From NCBI GenBank assembly GCA_963668585.1, contig OY764869.1, positions 3,662,371 through 3,726,370 on the forward strand: a stretch of 64,000 nucleotides of DNA. The letters run 5' to 3'. A program made the position numbers and the translations under genes. The notes under the pieces are model-generated. The model worked only from the letters and a program-made list of their open reading frames with translations, did no database searches and was not told where the DNA came from. Shown here piece by piece: positions 32,050-41,213 of this stretch. This DNA comes from Bin87 sp963668585. Its GTDB lineage: Bacteria > Chloroflexota > Dehalococcoidia > Lucifugimonadales > UBA3495. Each line of letters begins with the position of its first letter. Position 1 is the stretch's first letter.

Positions 32050-34455
32050 ATGCCATGGCATCTTCCGAATTCGCAGAAACGACCTGGCAAACCCACCCTG
32101 AATTGCAGGTTGACCACCTGTATCATCGCAATATTTTTGATCGTCAGCGCCACTGTCGCAATACAATCTGCCCAGGCGTCCGACCAAATATCACTTTCAC
32201 TCAGCAGTCAGGATCTTCACCCGGCCGGCGTGCCGCTCCTGGAACCGGGTATGCTTCCAATGTCTGGGATCCCGTGCGGCGTCTCCAGCGACATCGAATT
32301 GAACTGCAACGATGGCAGCGCGCCGATAGGTATCAGCCCCAACGATAAATCGTCCGCAGACGACGGCGGAACTGCCGCCCAATACATCGCCGCCGACCGT
32401 CACGTCGCCCATGGCAGCGGGGGTGTTTCCACTCCCAATGAAGTGGCCCGGATGGCAGTTGTCAACCGCAGCCCCGGTGATCCGTACATCGTCGACAACG
32501 GCGTGCAGATGTACGAAGTGAGCCACGGCGAGGCCGGAGGGTGGCGCACCCGCGCCGCGAGCGACGATACCTACGGCAACGGGGAACTCATCGTGGTTGC
32601 GGTGAAGTTCAACGAGCGCATGGTCCTCAGCGACTCGCCCACATTCCGAATCAGAATCGGTTCAGGCAACAGGGACCTCCCGCAGATCTCCACCAGAAAC
32701 GATGGGAAAACAATACTGTTTGGCACTCTGATCCGGCCCCAGGATCGGGATTCTGACGGGATCTGGATTGGCGACAACGACGCAACCTTGGCCCACAACC
32801 CGGCCGGTTCCTTCCAAAGTGTCGCGGATTCGGAGGGCGTCCAACGCGACGCTGACCTGGCTCACGACAGCGTCGGCACCCTGTCCGACCACAAGGTGAA
32901 CGGGAGGGCGACTCGCCCGCTCCTGAGAAGCGCGAGCATATCTTCGGCGCCCCAGCATGGGGACTTCTACGTGCGCGGGGAATCGGTCCGGTTGTCGGCT
33001 CGATTCGACCGCCCGGTAGTCGTCACCGGCCGAACGCAGGCGACCCTGAAGGTTGAAGTTCTGGGAGCAAACTCCGATCGTTTGGCCAACTACGTTGAGG
33101 GCAGCGGGGGCTCCACCCTGGTCTATGAGCACTTCGTTTCGCTGTTGGAAAACGACAGCAGCGGCATCGTCATCCCCAGGAATACTCTCGCCGAGAACGG
33201 CAACCTCGCTTCCGGTGTCAACGGCGGAGGATCCATCGTCGGACAGCAGGGCGGACTGATTGCCGATCTGAGCAGTCGACCGCGTGGCCCATTGTCTGCC
33301 CACAAGGTGGACGCCAGGTTTACCGCTGTGCCCGAAATCATGGCCGGTATCCAGTGGGGTTGGGAACAAAACACTCCTCACAGCGATTCGCTGACCATGG
33401 ACTTCAACATCAATGAAGACCCCGGCCACTTTTCGGAAACCAGCGTTCTCGTCCTGGCGTTGAACTGGGGACACATCCGTGATGTACGCTTCGCGGTAGG
33501 CCTGCGCACCGATGTGGACAAACCCGGGACCGATGGATCCCAGGGCAAGGGTGTGATCTTCAATCGTTGGGGTACGTCCGACACCGAAACGTACGCGCGG
33601 CCCGCCGATGGGGGTTGGGTCGAAAACGGCGATTTCGGCGGACCTTTCATCAGCGTGAGGAAAACCTTCGACTGGGGTGAAGGCGATTACTCGCTGCGAA
33701 TAGCCCAGGATGGCGCTGACGATTCCGACGGGCGCTGGTACGGCTTCTGGATCAAGGACGAGTCCACCAACGCAGAAACCCATATGGGCTCCCTGAAGTT
33801 CCCGTTGTCGGAAGGAGACGCACCGCAGATTCGGGCGCGCAGCCTTGGTCTTGGCGCGTTGATTGCCATACTTGGGGATGCGCCTGTGAAGCCTCACGAA
33901 ATACCGGTATTCGAGGCCGCCCTGGCCCTGCCGGACGCGGACGGCGGCGCCCTCCCCAACTCGGCTGCCGTCGACTACTCCCAATTGAACGGCGTCATGA
34001 CGAATTCGAACGTGAGTTACGATTCAGACACCGGAAAGATCACCCTGCGTGTGGGAGGCGCCACCAACCGGAGAACGTCCATCGGCACCACTCTCACTGG
34101 ACTGACGACCCCACAACTGACCGCCGTTGTCCAGGATGTCCCGGAATCCCACGACGGATCGTCCTCGTTCACCTTCCGGTTGGCGTTCAGCGAGGAGTTG
34201 GATCCAGACTTCAGCTACAGGACCCTGCGGGACAGCGCTTTCACAGTTGCCGGAGGCGACGTGACCAAAGCGCGACGACTGGCCCACCCCAGCAATATCA
34301 GGTGGGAGATCACGGTGGCGCCGGATTCCAACGACGACATCACCATTGTCCTGCACGTTCCAGAGTATTGCGGAGCCACGGGCGCGATCTGCACCGGTGA
34401 CGGCAGAAAGTTGTCGGAATCGGTCACGCTCACCGTCTCCGGCCCGACCTCCTGA
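32050..34455 (+). CDS. Secreted repeat protein (801 aa) related to the giant island protein
   Basis: Starts at ATG 32050 after GGGAGAAAG. A signal peptide is clear: a positive N-region, then a hydrophobic stretch near 20-38 and a likely cut after AQA near 43. Residues about 160-290 and 295-430 resemble the GGTIKD/GGTIKH-type modules of the 2435-residue protein (DDTYGNGELIVVAVKFNERM, LSDHKVNG, LSAHKVDARF). A distinct central domain (about 430-590, IMAGIQWGWEQNT to GSLKFPLSEG) has a beta-rich, Trp/Gly pattern that I cannot name with confidence. The C-terminus is again Ig-like. Probably exported and surface-associated; the shared modules link it to the island gene. Confidence 0.75.
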   Translation: MPWHLPNSQKRPGKPTLNCRLTTCIIAIFLIVSATVAIQSAQASDQISLSLSSQDLHPAGVPLLEPGMLPMSGIPCGVSSDIELNCNDGSAPIGISPNDKSSADDGGTAAQYIAADRHVAHGSGGVSTPNEVARMAVVNRSPGDPYIVDNGVQMYEVSHGEAGGWRTRAASDDTYGNGELIVVAVKFNERMVLSDSPTFRIRIGSGNRDLPQISTRNDGKTILFGTLIRPQDRDSDGIWIGDNDATLAHNPAGSFQSVADSEGVQRDADLAHDSVGTLSDHKVNGRATRPLLRSASISSAPQHGDFYVRGESVRLSARFDRPVVVTGRTQATLKVEVLGANSDRLANYVEGSGGSTLVYEHFVSLLENDSSGIVIPRNTLAENGNLASGVNGGGSIVGQQGGLIADLSSRPRGPLSAHKVDARFTAVPEIMAGIQWGWEQNTPHSDSLTMDFNINEDPGHFSETSVLVLALNWGHIRDVRFAVGLRTDVDKPGTDGSQGKGVIFNRWGTSDTETYARPADGGWVENGDFGGPFISVRKTFDWGEGDYSLRIAQDGADDSDGRWYGFWIKDESTNAETHMGSLKFPLSEGDAPQIRARSLGLGALIAILGDAPVKPHEIPVFEAALALPDADGGALPNSAAVDYSQLNGVMTNSNVSYDSDTGKITLRVGGATNRRTSIGTTLTGLTTPQLTAVVQDVPESHDGSSSFTFRLAFSEELDPDFSYRTLRDSAFTVAGGDVTKARRLAHPSNIRWEITVAPDSNDDITIVLHVPEYCGATGAICTGDGRKLSESVTLTVSGPTS

Positions 34456-34601
34456 GACCGGGATACCGTGATATCCGGACATACTCTGTTGGGTTCGAAT
34501 ATCACGCCTCAAAATCAACATTTGTAAGGCGCCGTCGCACCGGTTGGTTCGCTACCAATATGTGCAGCGGCGCCCTTTTCCAATCCTGGGCAGCCTTTCA
34601 A

Positions 34602-35639
34602 TCAGGACACCACGCGCACCCGGTGGTTGTTGCTGTCGGCGACGTAAATCGCGCCGTTGGCGGCGATGCCGCAGCCGTGAGGCCGATCCATGCCCGCTTC
34701 GGCTGCCGGCCCGCCGTCTCCGTCGCCGCCCAGGTGTCCGCCGGCGATGGTGGTGACAATCCCCGTGTTGGCATCGATGCGGCGAATGGCATGGTTCTCA
34801 GTGTCCACCACGATGATGTTGTCGTTGGCGTCGCAGCGCAGCGCCTTGGGCGAGCCCCAGGTTGCGGCCAGCGCCGGCCCGCCGTCGCCGGTGTAGCCCC
34901 GTTCGGCATCGGTTCCGGCCACCGTGCCCATGATCCCACCGGCCGTCACTATCCGCACGCCGTTGCCCTCGCGCTCGGCTATGAACGTGTTGCCGCGGCT
35001 GTCCATGCACACGGCCCGCGCGCCAAGGATGCTGGCCTGGGTCGCCGGCATTCCGTCGCCTCCGCGAGTTTTTTCGCCGTTGCCGGCGAACGTGTTGATG
35101 TTCCCCGACGCCAGGTCCAGGCGTCGGATCCGCTGGTCCTGAATGTCCGCGATCAGCAGGCCGCCGCGACCGTCCAGGAAGCAGTCGTTGGGCTCCCTCA
35201 GTTGCGCTTGATTGCCCGGGCCGCCGTCACCCGAATAACCCGGCTCGCCGGTTCCGGCAACCGTGGTGATAACACCCGTGGCCCCGTCCACCTTCCGCAC
35301 CGCAGCGTTGAGCCGGTCAACGACGTAGATGCTCCCGTCAGCGTCAACCTCCAGCGAGTAAGGTTCATACATCGTGGCCTCAGTGGCGCGCCCGCCGTCC
35401 CCGGTGTACCCCTGCTCTCCGTTGCCGGCAACGGTGGTAACGATGCCGGTAGCCGCGTCAATCCGCCGCACAATGTGATTGCGCGCTACGCAGAAAAACA
35501 GGTTTCCCTGGGTGTCAAAGGCGCACAGGAACGGTTCGCGCAGGGTGGCTTCCGCGGCTGGTCCGCCGTCGCCGGTGTAGCCGGACTCGCCGGTTCCGGC
35601 AACGGTGCGGATGGTGAGGGCGTTGTTCTCGGTGGTCAT
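34602..35639 (-). CDS. NHL-repeat propeller protein with YTGDGG blades
   Basis: 345 residues. Six regular blades, each with a GTGEPGYSGDGGPA-like stretch, a PxG strand and an IRRID or VRKVD end, the pattern of NHL/SMP-30-like six-bladed propellers in bacteria. No signal peptide or catalytic site. The start is ATG 35639 (GGAG 6 bases ahead) in preference to ATG 35657. It lies between dnaA (upstream, same strand, 115 bases) and the convergent secreted protein gene. Function unknown; ligand or protein binding is likely. Confidence 0.85.
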   Translation of the reverse strand: MTTENNALTIRTVAGTGESGYTGDGGPAAEATLREPFLCAFDTQGNLFFCVARNHIVRRIDAATGIVTTVAGNGEQGYTGDGGRATEATMYEPYSLEVDADGSIYVVDRLNAAVRKVDGATGVITTVAGTGEPGYSGDGGPGNQAQLREPNDCFLDGRGGLLIADIQDQRIRRLDLASGNINTFAGNGEKTRGGDGMPATQASILGARAVCMDSRGNTFIAEREGNGVRIVTAGGIMGTVAGTDAERGYTGDGGPALAATWGSPKALRCDANDNIIVVDTENHAIRRIDANTGIVTTIAGGHLGGDGDGGPAAEAGMDRPHGCGIAANGAIYVADSNNHRVRVVS

Positions 35640-35754
35640 ATCAGTCTCCGGCGTCATGGTGAAGGGTGTTGCCGACCACTATATCAGCGGCGCCCCTTGC
35701 CGCGTCACCTCTACGACACGCCGATGGTGAACCGACACGCGCCCCGTCGCCCGA

Positions 35755-37218
35755 TTATGCCGCGTCGGACAGAGCCGCCTTGATGCTGTTGACGGACTGA
35801 CGCAGCCGATCGTCAGCGGCCATCGCAGTCCGCGTCCTCTCGACGCCGTGTATGACGGTGCTGTGGCTGCGTCCCGACAGGAATCGGCCGACATTGGTCG
35901 GCGTCATGCCAAGTTCCGTGGTCAGCAGGAACATCGCCACCTGCCGGGCCCGCGCAACCGGCGCGGTGCGCCCTCGCCCCAGTATCTGTTCCACGCTGAC
36001 CTGGAAGTGCGTCGCCACCTCCTCCAGCGTCTGCTGCGGCGTGATCTCAGCCCTCGGATCCGGCCCGGCGATGGCATCCAGTTGGTGCGCCACCGATTCC
36101 GGAGTCAACGGAGCGTTCATCAACTCGGCCATGGCGACGATGCGATTGAACGCTCCGCGCAGTTGGCGAATGTTGCGGCTGACCCGTTGGGCAATTGCCG
36201 CCAGCACGCCGTCCGGTGTGTGCAGTCTCTGCGCGGCAGCCCAGGAGCGCAGAATCGCCAGCCGCATTTCCAGAGAGGGAGGCTGGATGTCAGCCAGCAA
36301 TCCCCACTGAAACCGGGACCGCAGCCGTTCTTCCAATGGGGAGATGGTGTGCGGAGCGCGGTCGCTGGTCAGCACGATGCGCGCGCCGGCCTGGTGTAGA
36401 TCGTTGAACGTGTGGAACAGGCTTTCCTGGGTCTGTTCCTTGCCGGCCAGAAATTGCACGTCGTCCATGAGCAGCAGATCGAGGCCCCGGTAGCGGTCGC
36501 GGAATTCCCGCATCGCGCGCGCGCGAATGGCGGACACGAACTCATTGGTGAACTGCTCCGATGTAACGTACAGAACCGACCGCTTCTGCTGCAACGCCTG
36601 GTTGCCCACCGCGTGCAGCAGGTGGGTTTTGCCCATGCCGGGGCCGGCATAGATGAACAGCGGGTTGTATCCATGGTGCGTGTCGCCCTTGGCAGATCCC
36701 CGGGGCGAGTCGGCGAGGGCGCGGCAAGCGTGGTATGCCAACTGGTTGCTCTGTCCCACCACAAAGTTGTCAAACGTGTAGCGGGGATCGCAGGTGGCCG
36801 CGTTGACGGCATTCCAGTCGTATTCTCCGGAACCCAAGTCGTGACGTCCGAGGTCATAGTTTTCCGGAATCCGCGACGCTGGACGGGCGGGCGCCGCGCT
36901 GATCGCGTGGACGGTTGTGCGTCCCGCCTCCGGAGATTCCGCGTCGGTCGGAGCCACCGACGGCATGGCCCGATAGCGCACGGCAGCCTCGCTGCCCACG
37001 GTCTTGGTCAGCGCCTCACCCGCCATCGCCTGGTGCAGCGGCAACTCCAGCCACGACACTGCGAACGAACTGGCGGCCGCCACCACCAGGTCACCGCCAT
37101 CCCAACTATGCCCGATGCAGGGCCGCAGGAACGTGTTGAAATGCTCCTTGGGCACCTCCAGTTGCAGACGCCCCAGCACGGTTTGCCAAACTGATGCGGG
37201 ATCGGAATATTCGGGCAT
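35755..37218 (-). CDS. dnaA: Chromosomal replication initiator DnaA
   Basis: 487 residues with all four domains: domain I (about 1-80, VWQTVLGRLQLEVPKEHFNT), a variable linker (to about 150), the AAA+ domain with Walker A GPGMGKTH (about 195), Walker B LLLMDDVQFLAG, box VII ERLRSRFQWG, and domain IV with the helix-turn-helix ARQVAMFLLTTELGMT and GRSHSTVIHGV. DnaA binds the origin and melts it. The DNA-contact loop reads GRSHSTV where the family usually has GRDHTTV, so an Asp that contacts the DnaA box is Ser here. It has no dnaN beside it and no DnaA-box cluster upstream, so it may not mark the origin. Confidence 0.95.
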   Translation of the reverse strand: MPEYSDPASVWQTVLGRLQLEVPKEHFNTFLRPCIGHSWDGGDLVVAAASSFAVSWLELPLHQAMAGEALTKTVGSEAAVRYRAMPSVAPTDAESPEAGRTTVHAISAAPARPASRIPENYDLGRHDLGSGEYDWNAVNAATCDPRYTFDNFVVGQSNQLAYHACRALADSPRGSAKGDTHHGYNPLFIYAGPGMGKTHLLHAVGNQALQQKRSVLYVTSEQFTNEFVSAIRARAMREFRDRYRGLDLLLMDDVQFLAGKEQTQESLFHTFNDLHQAGARIVLTSDRAPHTISPLEERLRSRFQWGLLADIQPPSLEMRLAILRSWAAAQRLHTPDGVLAAIAQRVSRNIRQLRGAFNRIVAMAELMNAPLTPESVAHQLDAIAGPDPRAEITPQQTLEEVATHFQVSVEQILGRGRTAPVARARQVAMFLLTTELGMTPTNVGRFLSGRSHSTVIHGVERTRTAMAADDRLRQSVNSIKAALSDAA

Positions 37219-37774
37219 GGTCGATTGACTCCAGCGTTGTATTGGAGTCTATGTTAGTGGCCTCATTCACGGCGCCGCTAGGGGGCGTCTTAGATATCAC
37301 GTTCCGCCTTGATCTATAAAAAGACCCAATAGCATCCAAACTTTTAAAAATTATATGCCCGGCAATCTTATCGGTGGCTCGGCCGGCGCAACCCGGCAAG
37401 ATGCGCCCCATTGTCTGCGGACGACGCGCCGGCGGTCCCCGACGTCTCCCCCGGGCGCGGGACAACAACATCTGGTATTTAGCATCGCCGGGATCATCCG
37501 GGCTGCCGTTTAGCGTTAGATTACCGGGCTGCAAAGCCTGCCAAAACGCATTCGCTCGCGTAGCCGTTCAGAGTTCGTGGTCATCATCGCCATGAAGCCG
37601 CCGTTCATGTGGAAGCAGCAACCCAGAAAGCCTGAGTACCGCAACGTGGGGCAGAACAACGGTACCCTGGATACCGGCTTTCCCCGGTATGACGGGTTTG
37701 CCGCGACGGAGGCGCTTCAACTCCGAGCCGTTGCTCGCTGGCAACCGAAATCGAACCGCCCAGGCGTGTACACC
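37219..37774. other. dnaA upstream region, no gene supported
   Basis: About 555 bases with a short AT-rich stretch (37306-37358). A minus-strand TATAAT lies at 37355-37350 without a matching -35. I found no match to TTATCCACA or close variants, so an origin is not supported. Confidence 0.45.
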
Positions 37775-39091
37775 CTATGGTTTCACCGCTCCGATAATAT
37801 ATTCCGTATGCATTCGGCGCTCTATTCCAGCGGGCGATTCGTCAGCCGGAGAGCGCGTGCGGGCCGGCATCATGCGACGGTCGCGGTCCAGCGCTCGCGG
37901 CGCAACCCCCACCACTTCAAGGCCGACACCGGCGGCAATGTCCGCGAGGCATTGGTGCGTGGGCACCAGGACTCCCCGCATCACCGAGGGACCAACCACA
38001 ATGATGGCCGCGCCGCCAGACCTGAGGACCCGCGCCATCTCTCTGATGGCAGCGGACATATCTCGGAAATATCTATCCAGCACCCGGGACTTGGGCCGGT
38101 CTTGGGCGGACAGCGCTTCCACCACCCTTTGGACCGAATCCGGCAGCGGCCTGTCCGCAAGCCCGTTCCCGAGCGCGTCGTGCTGCCGGTCCGAGCCGAT
38201 GTAGCGTCCCCGCAACTCGGAGAGGCGTGGTATCGGATCCCCAAGCCATGCCAGCGAGAATTTGTGGGCGCGCATATAGTCCAGCGCGTTGGCGTAGGGC
38301 GGCGACGTCACAACCAGGGTGGCGCTCCCCGATTGAATCGGCAGACGCCGTGAGTCGCCGGCCACTATGCTGCGAGACCCCACGGCATCCCCATCAACCG
38401 CCGCATGAGCCCGGGCGGCGCGATGCAGCAGGTTTTCAAATACGCCCAGCGCCTGACGAGGCTGCTTGTCCGCCACCCGGTGCGGACGCGTGTGCGCCAG
38501 GTCCCTGGCACGGGAAACCCCGCCCGACTTGGTGACTATGGTGGACGAAAACACGACCTCCAGCAGGTTGCGCAGTTCAGGGTCGGGTTCGGTTCGCACC
38601 GACAATATCAGCGACGCCAGTTCCCGCTGGGTATCCTGGAAAAACCAGTAATCCAGGAATCGCAACGTGGCGTCGTCCATCCCCCCGCGCACTACGGCCA
38701 GCGGGTCCGCCGGATGGCTGCGCCCCGAGTGCAAGCCGATGGCGCGGTTCAGCGCATCCTCGCCGGCTACCCTGATGGCTTCCGGGTCCAGCCGGGCAGT
38801 ACGGGCCGCGCTCTGCCGGCGCGCCAACGGGTCCAGGTCAACTCCCACCACCGACCGCCCCGCCAGCCAGCCTTCCAGCAGCGTCGCGCCGGAGCCGCAC
38901 ATCGGGTCCAGCACCACGTCCCCGGGTTGGGTGAGGCCTTTTACAAAATACCCGGCCAACCCATAGGGAAACCGAGCGGCGAAGGGATGCAGCGCGTGCA
39001 ACGGATGAGCCGACCGCACCGGCGACTGAAAGGCCAGGTCGCCATCGAGAAGGCCGGCAAGGTTATCGCCAGTGGTGAAGGTAGTTGTCAA
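37775..39091 (-). CDS. Orphan DNA methyltransferase (TSPPY type)
   Basis: 438 residues. AdoMet motif I is VVLDPMCGSGATLLEGW (about 60-76), then the acidic strand VVGVDLDPLA; the catalytic motif IV is VVTSPPYANALDYM (about 268). TSPPY is typical of N4-cytosine or some N6-adenine methylases; motif I precedes IV. No restriction enzyme gene is nearby, so it may be a solitary methylase with a regulatory or protective role. The start at TTG 39091 is uncertain: an in-frame stop lies 9 bases upstream and no ribosome site is seen; a GTG about 25 codons in is an alternative. Divergent from the GNAT gene. Confidence 0.82.
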   Translation of the reverse strand: MTTTFTTGDNLAGLLDGDLAFQSPVRSAHPLHALHPFAARFPYGLAGYFVKGLTQPGDVVLDPMCGSGATLLEGWLAGRSVVGVDLDPLARRQSAARTARLDPEAIRVAGEDALNRAIGLHSGRSHPADPLAVVRGGMDDATLRFLDYWFFQDTQRELASLILSVRTEPDPELRNLLEVVFSSTIVTKSGGVSRARDLAHTRPHRVADKQPRQALGVFENLLHRAARAHAAVDGDAVGSRSIVAGDSRRLPIQSGSATLVVTSPPYANALDYMRAHKFSLAWLGDPIPRLSELRGRYIGSDRQHDALGNGLADRPLPDSVQRVVEALSAQDRPKSRVLDRYFRDMSAAIREMARVLRSGGAAIIVVGPSVMRGVLVPTHQCLADIAAGVGLEVVGVAPRALDRDRRMMPARTRSPADESPAGIERRMHTEYIIGAVKP

Positions 39092-39129
39092 ACTTGTTCA
39101 CGGTCAATTGTATTTGGCCCGAGGAACGA

Positions 39130-39143
39130 ACTCGGTACCGAGT
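39130..39143. promoter_or_regulatory. Perfect 14-bp palindrome between divergent genes
   Basis: ACTCGGTACCGAGT is fully self-complementary and lies 39 bases from the methyltransferase start and 19 bases before the GNAT start. It could be an operator for either gene. Confidence 0.4.
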
Positions 39144-39161
39144 GATGCTACCATACCCGGC

Positions 39162-39782
39162 ATGAAGGGATTGCCAGTGACCGAAAACCTTACTTTCCAG
39201 CCTCTCACACCCGATTTGATGGACGACTTCGGCACAGTGCTGCGCGGCAACTTGGGCTCCGGTTGCTGGTGCATGTTCCCACGCCTTACCGAGCGTGGAA
39301 CCCTGGCTCTCCCGGGCGAAGGGTCGGTGAGCCGACGCCGCCGCGAAGCAATGACCGAGTTGGCCAGGCAGGAACCCGCTCCCGGCCTGCTGGCATTCGA
39401 CGGCGATGAACCCGCGGGGTGGATAGCCGTCGCTCCTCGCAATGAACTGAACCGTGTCGACCGTTCTCGCGCAACCCCACGGGTTGATGACGTGGACGTG
39501 TGGGTGATTCCCTGCGTAACCGTCCGCAAAGGCTGGCGCGGTCAAGGCATCGCGGTGGCGCTGATCCGTGAGGCGGTGCGGTATGCGGCCCGCCACGGCG
39601 CTCCCGCCGTCGAGGCGTACCCACGGGCCGACGGCGAACGCACCGGCGACGACAACGCCTATTTCGGTACTGAGCCGATGTTCGCGCGCGCCGGATTCGG
39701 CCTGATACGCGACCCATTGGCTAACCGACCCCGCAACTGGGTCTCCCGCCTGGTGATGAGGTACGACTTGCGCCAGAGGTGA
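39162..39782 (+). CDS. GNAT-family N-acetyltransferase
   Basis: 206 residues from ATG 39162; GTG 39177 has AAGGGA upstream and is a fair alternative start. The acetyl-CoA site is VRKGWRGQGIAVALIREAV (about 122-140), containing R-x-x-G-x-G. The N-terminal half has GCWCMFPRLT, a cysteine-rich motif common to one GNAT subgroup, and EPAGWIAVAPRNEL. Substrate unknown. It ends 7 bases from the convergent MFS gene. Its upstream region is shared with the divergent methyltransferase. Confidence 0.85.
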   Translation: MKGLPVTENLTFQPLTPDLMDDFGTVLRGNLGSGCWCMFPRLTERGTLALPGEGSVSRRRREAMTELARQEPAPGLLAFDGDEPAGWIAVAPRNELNRVDRSRATPRVDDVDVWVIPCVTVRKGWRGQGIAVALIREAVRYAARHGAPAVEAYPRADGERTGDDNAYFGTEPMFARAGFGLIRDPLANRPRNWVSRLVMRYDLRQR

Positions 39783-39788
39783 AGGGTT

Positions 39789-41213
39789 TTAGTCGGCCGG
39801 CTCCGGCGCGGCAGCGCCACCGCGAGCCGCTCTGGTCTGTCGAGCAGCGTCTCGCTCTTGCAGCAATTGCAGGCGCTTGGGGAGCCGCGGGCGCGGCAGG
39901 AACCAGTATCCGATGGCAGCGGCGATGTACAGCACCACCAGTGGGAACAGCGCCCAGTAGAAACTGTTGGTGTAGTCGTACACCGCGCCCATCCACATGG
40001 CCGTCCACATCGAGGCCAGTTGGTCGGGCAGGTGCTGCCAGCCGCGCAGCGTCGCATAGGCGCGCCGGCCGAAGAAATCGCCCATGAGCGCCCAGTTCAA
40101 CGGGTTGGCGCTCTCGGCAAAGGCGAGGAGCATGACGAATACCACCACCTGCCACATTTCTCCGCTCTGGGTGATCAGCGAACCCAACGCCATCGCGCCC
40201 GATACCATGCATGCCGCGCTCAGCTTGCGCCGGTCCACCCGGTCGCCGAGCCATCCGACGCACGGGTTGAACACCATATTCAAGAATGAAAACCCGCTGA
40301 CAAATGCGGCCGCGATGATGATGTATCGTTGTCCTTGATCTGAGGTAGGATCCACCGGCACCCCGGCTTCCATGAACCAGATGATCAACGGGGCCATCAG
40401 GAACGACGCGCCGGCGTGGACAATGTTGCGGAACCCGGTCGCCATCACCAGCAGCCAATAGGATGGCGTGCGCATCGCTTCGCCGGCCAGGAAATCGGTG
40501 TCTCCGACCTGACTCGCTCGGCGGTGCTGCAGTCGGGTTTGGCCGGCGTAGGTCTCGGTTGCCGACTCCGGAGGGTCCCCGTCCGGCAATAGGCCCATAT
40601 CCTCAGGCGCGCGCCGCAGGAAGTACGACAACGGAATCACCACCGCCAGGATGGAGAAACCCAGGATGGTGCATGCGTCCCGCCATCCCACCACGAAAAT
40701 CAACAGGCCCACCAGGTATGCGGACGCTCCGCCCAGCCCGTTGCCCATGCTCACCACTGACATCGCCAGCCCGCGCCGGCGGCGGAACCAGTTGTTCACC
40801 GCCGCGATGGACGCATTGTTGTAGCCGGAGCGGAACCCCACCGACAGGAACACCACGAACACGGCCAGGAACCACCAGAAATTGGTGGTGCGGGCCAGCA
40901 GGATGAATCCCAGGCCCGACATCAACCCGCCGAATGCGAGCATTATGCGCGGCCCGAATCGGTCGGTGCAGTAGCCCATCAACGGCCCCTGCACGCCGCC
41001 CATGAACCGGCCCAGACCCTCGGCCAGTCCCAGCATCGTGCGGCTTTGGGGACTGAACCCGAACACGCTTTGCGGGAACATGATGCCGTTCTCGATGGGA
41101 ACGTACAGCACTGTGAAACCCCGGTTGAAGCTGCCGTGCTTCATACCATCGGCGACCAGGCTGACCAGGACAATCCACCAACCGTAGAAGATATTGGGCC
41201 GACGCAGGCGCAT
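39789..41213 (-). CDS. MFS transporter (OFA/monocarboxylate-like)
   Basis: 474 residues, twelve predicted membrane spans in two halves. It begins NIFYGWWIVLVSLVADG, typical of oxalate/formate- or monocarboxylate-type MFS carriers. The loop 2-3 signature is GPLMGYCTDRFGPR (about 75-88), and the matching one in the second half is GWLGDRVDRR (about 319). Its ATG shares one base with the stop of the CoA-transferase upstream (TGATG), so the two are translationally coupled. Inference: it imports a carboxylate that the CoA-transferase activates. Confidence 0.88.
   Translation of the reverse strand: MRLRRPNIFYGWWIVLVSLVADGMKHGSFNRGFTVLYVPIENGIMFPQSVFGFSPQSRTMLGLAEGLGRFMGGVQGPLMGYCTDRFGPRIMLAFGGLMSGLGFILLARTTNFWWFLAVFVVFLSVGFRSGYNNASIAAVNNWFRRRRGLAMSVVSMGNGLGGASAYLVGLLIFVVGWRDACTILGFSILAVVIPLSYFLRRAPEDMGLLPDGDPPESATETYAGQTRLQHRRASQVGDTDFLAGEAMRTPSYWLLVMATGFRNIVHAGASFLMAPLIIWFMEAGVPVDPTSDQGQRYIIIAAAFVSGFSFLNMVFNPCVGWLGDRVDRRKLSAACMVSGAMALGSLITQSGEMWQVVVFVMLLAFAESANPLNWALMGDFFGRRAYATLRGWQHLPDQLASMWTAMWMGAVYDYTNSFYWALFPLVVLYIAAAIGYWFLPRPRLPKRLQLLQERDAARQTRAARGGAAAPEPAD

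Noticed and set aside
34560..35783. 407-codon plus-strand frame opposite the NHL-repeat gene
   Set aside because: The NHL blades are regular on the minus strand; the opposite frame is an Arg/Val/Ala-rich shadow.
37219..37774. Possible origin of replication upstream of dnaA
   Set aside because: Only a short AT-rich stretch; no cluster of DnaA boxes and no dnaN nearby.
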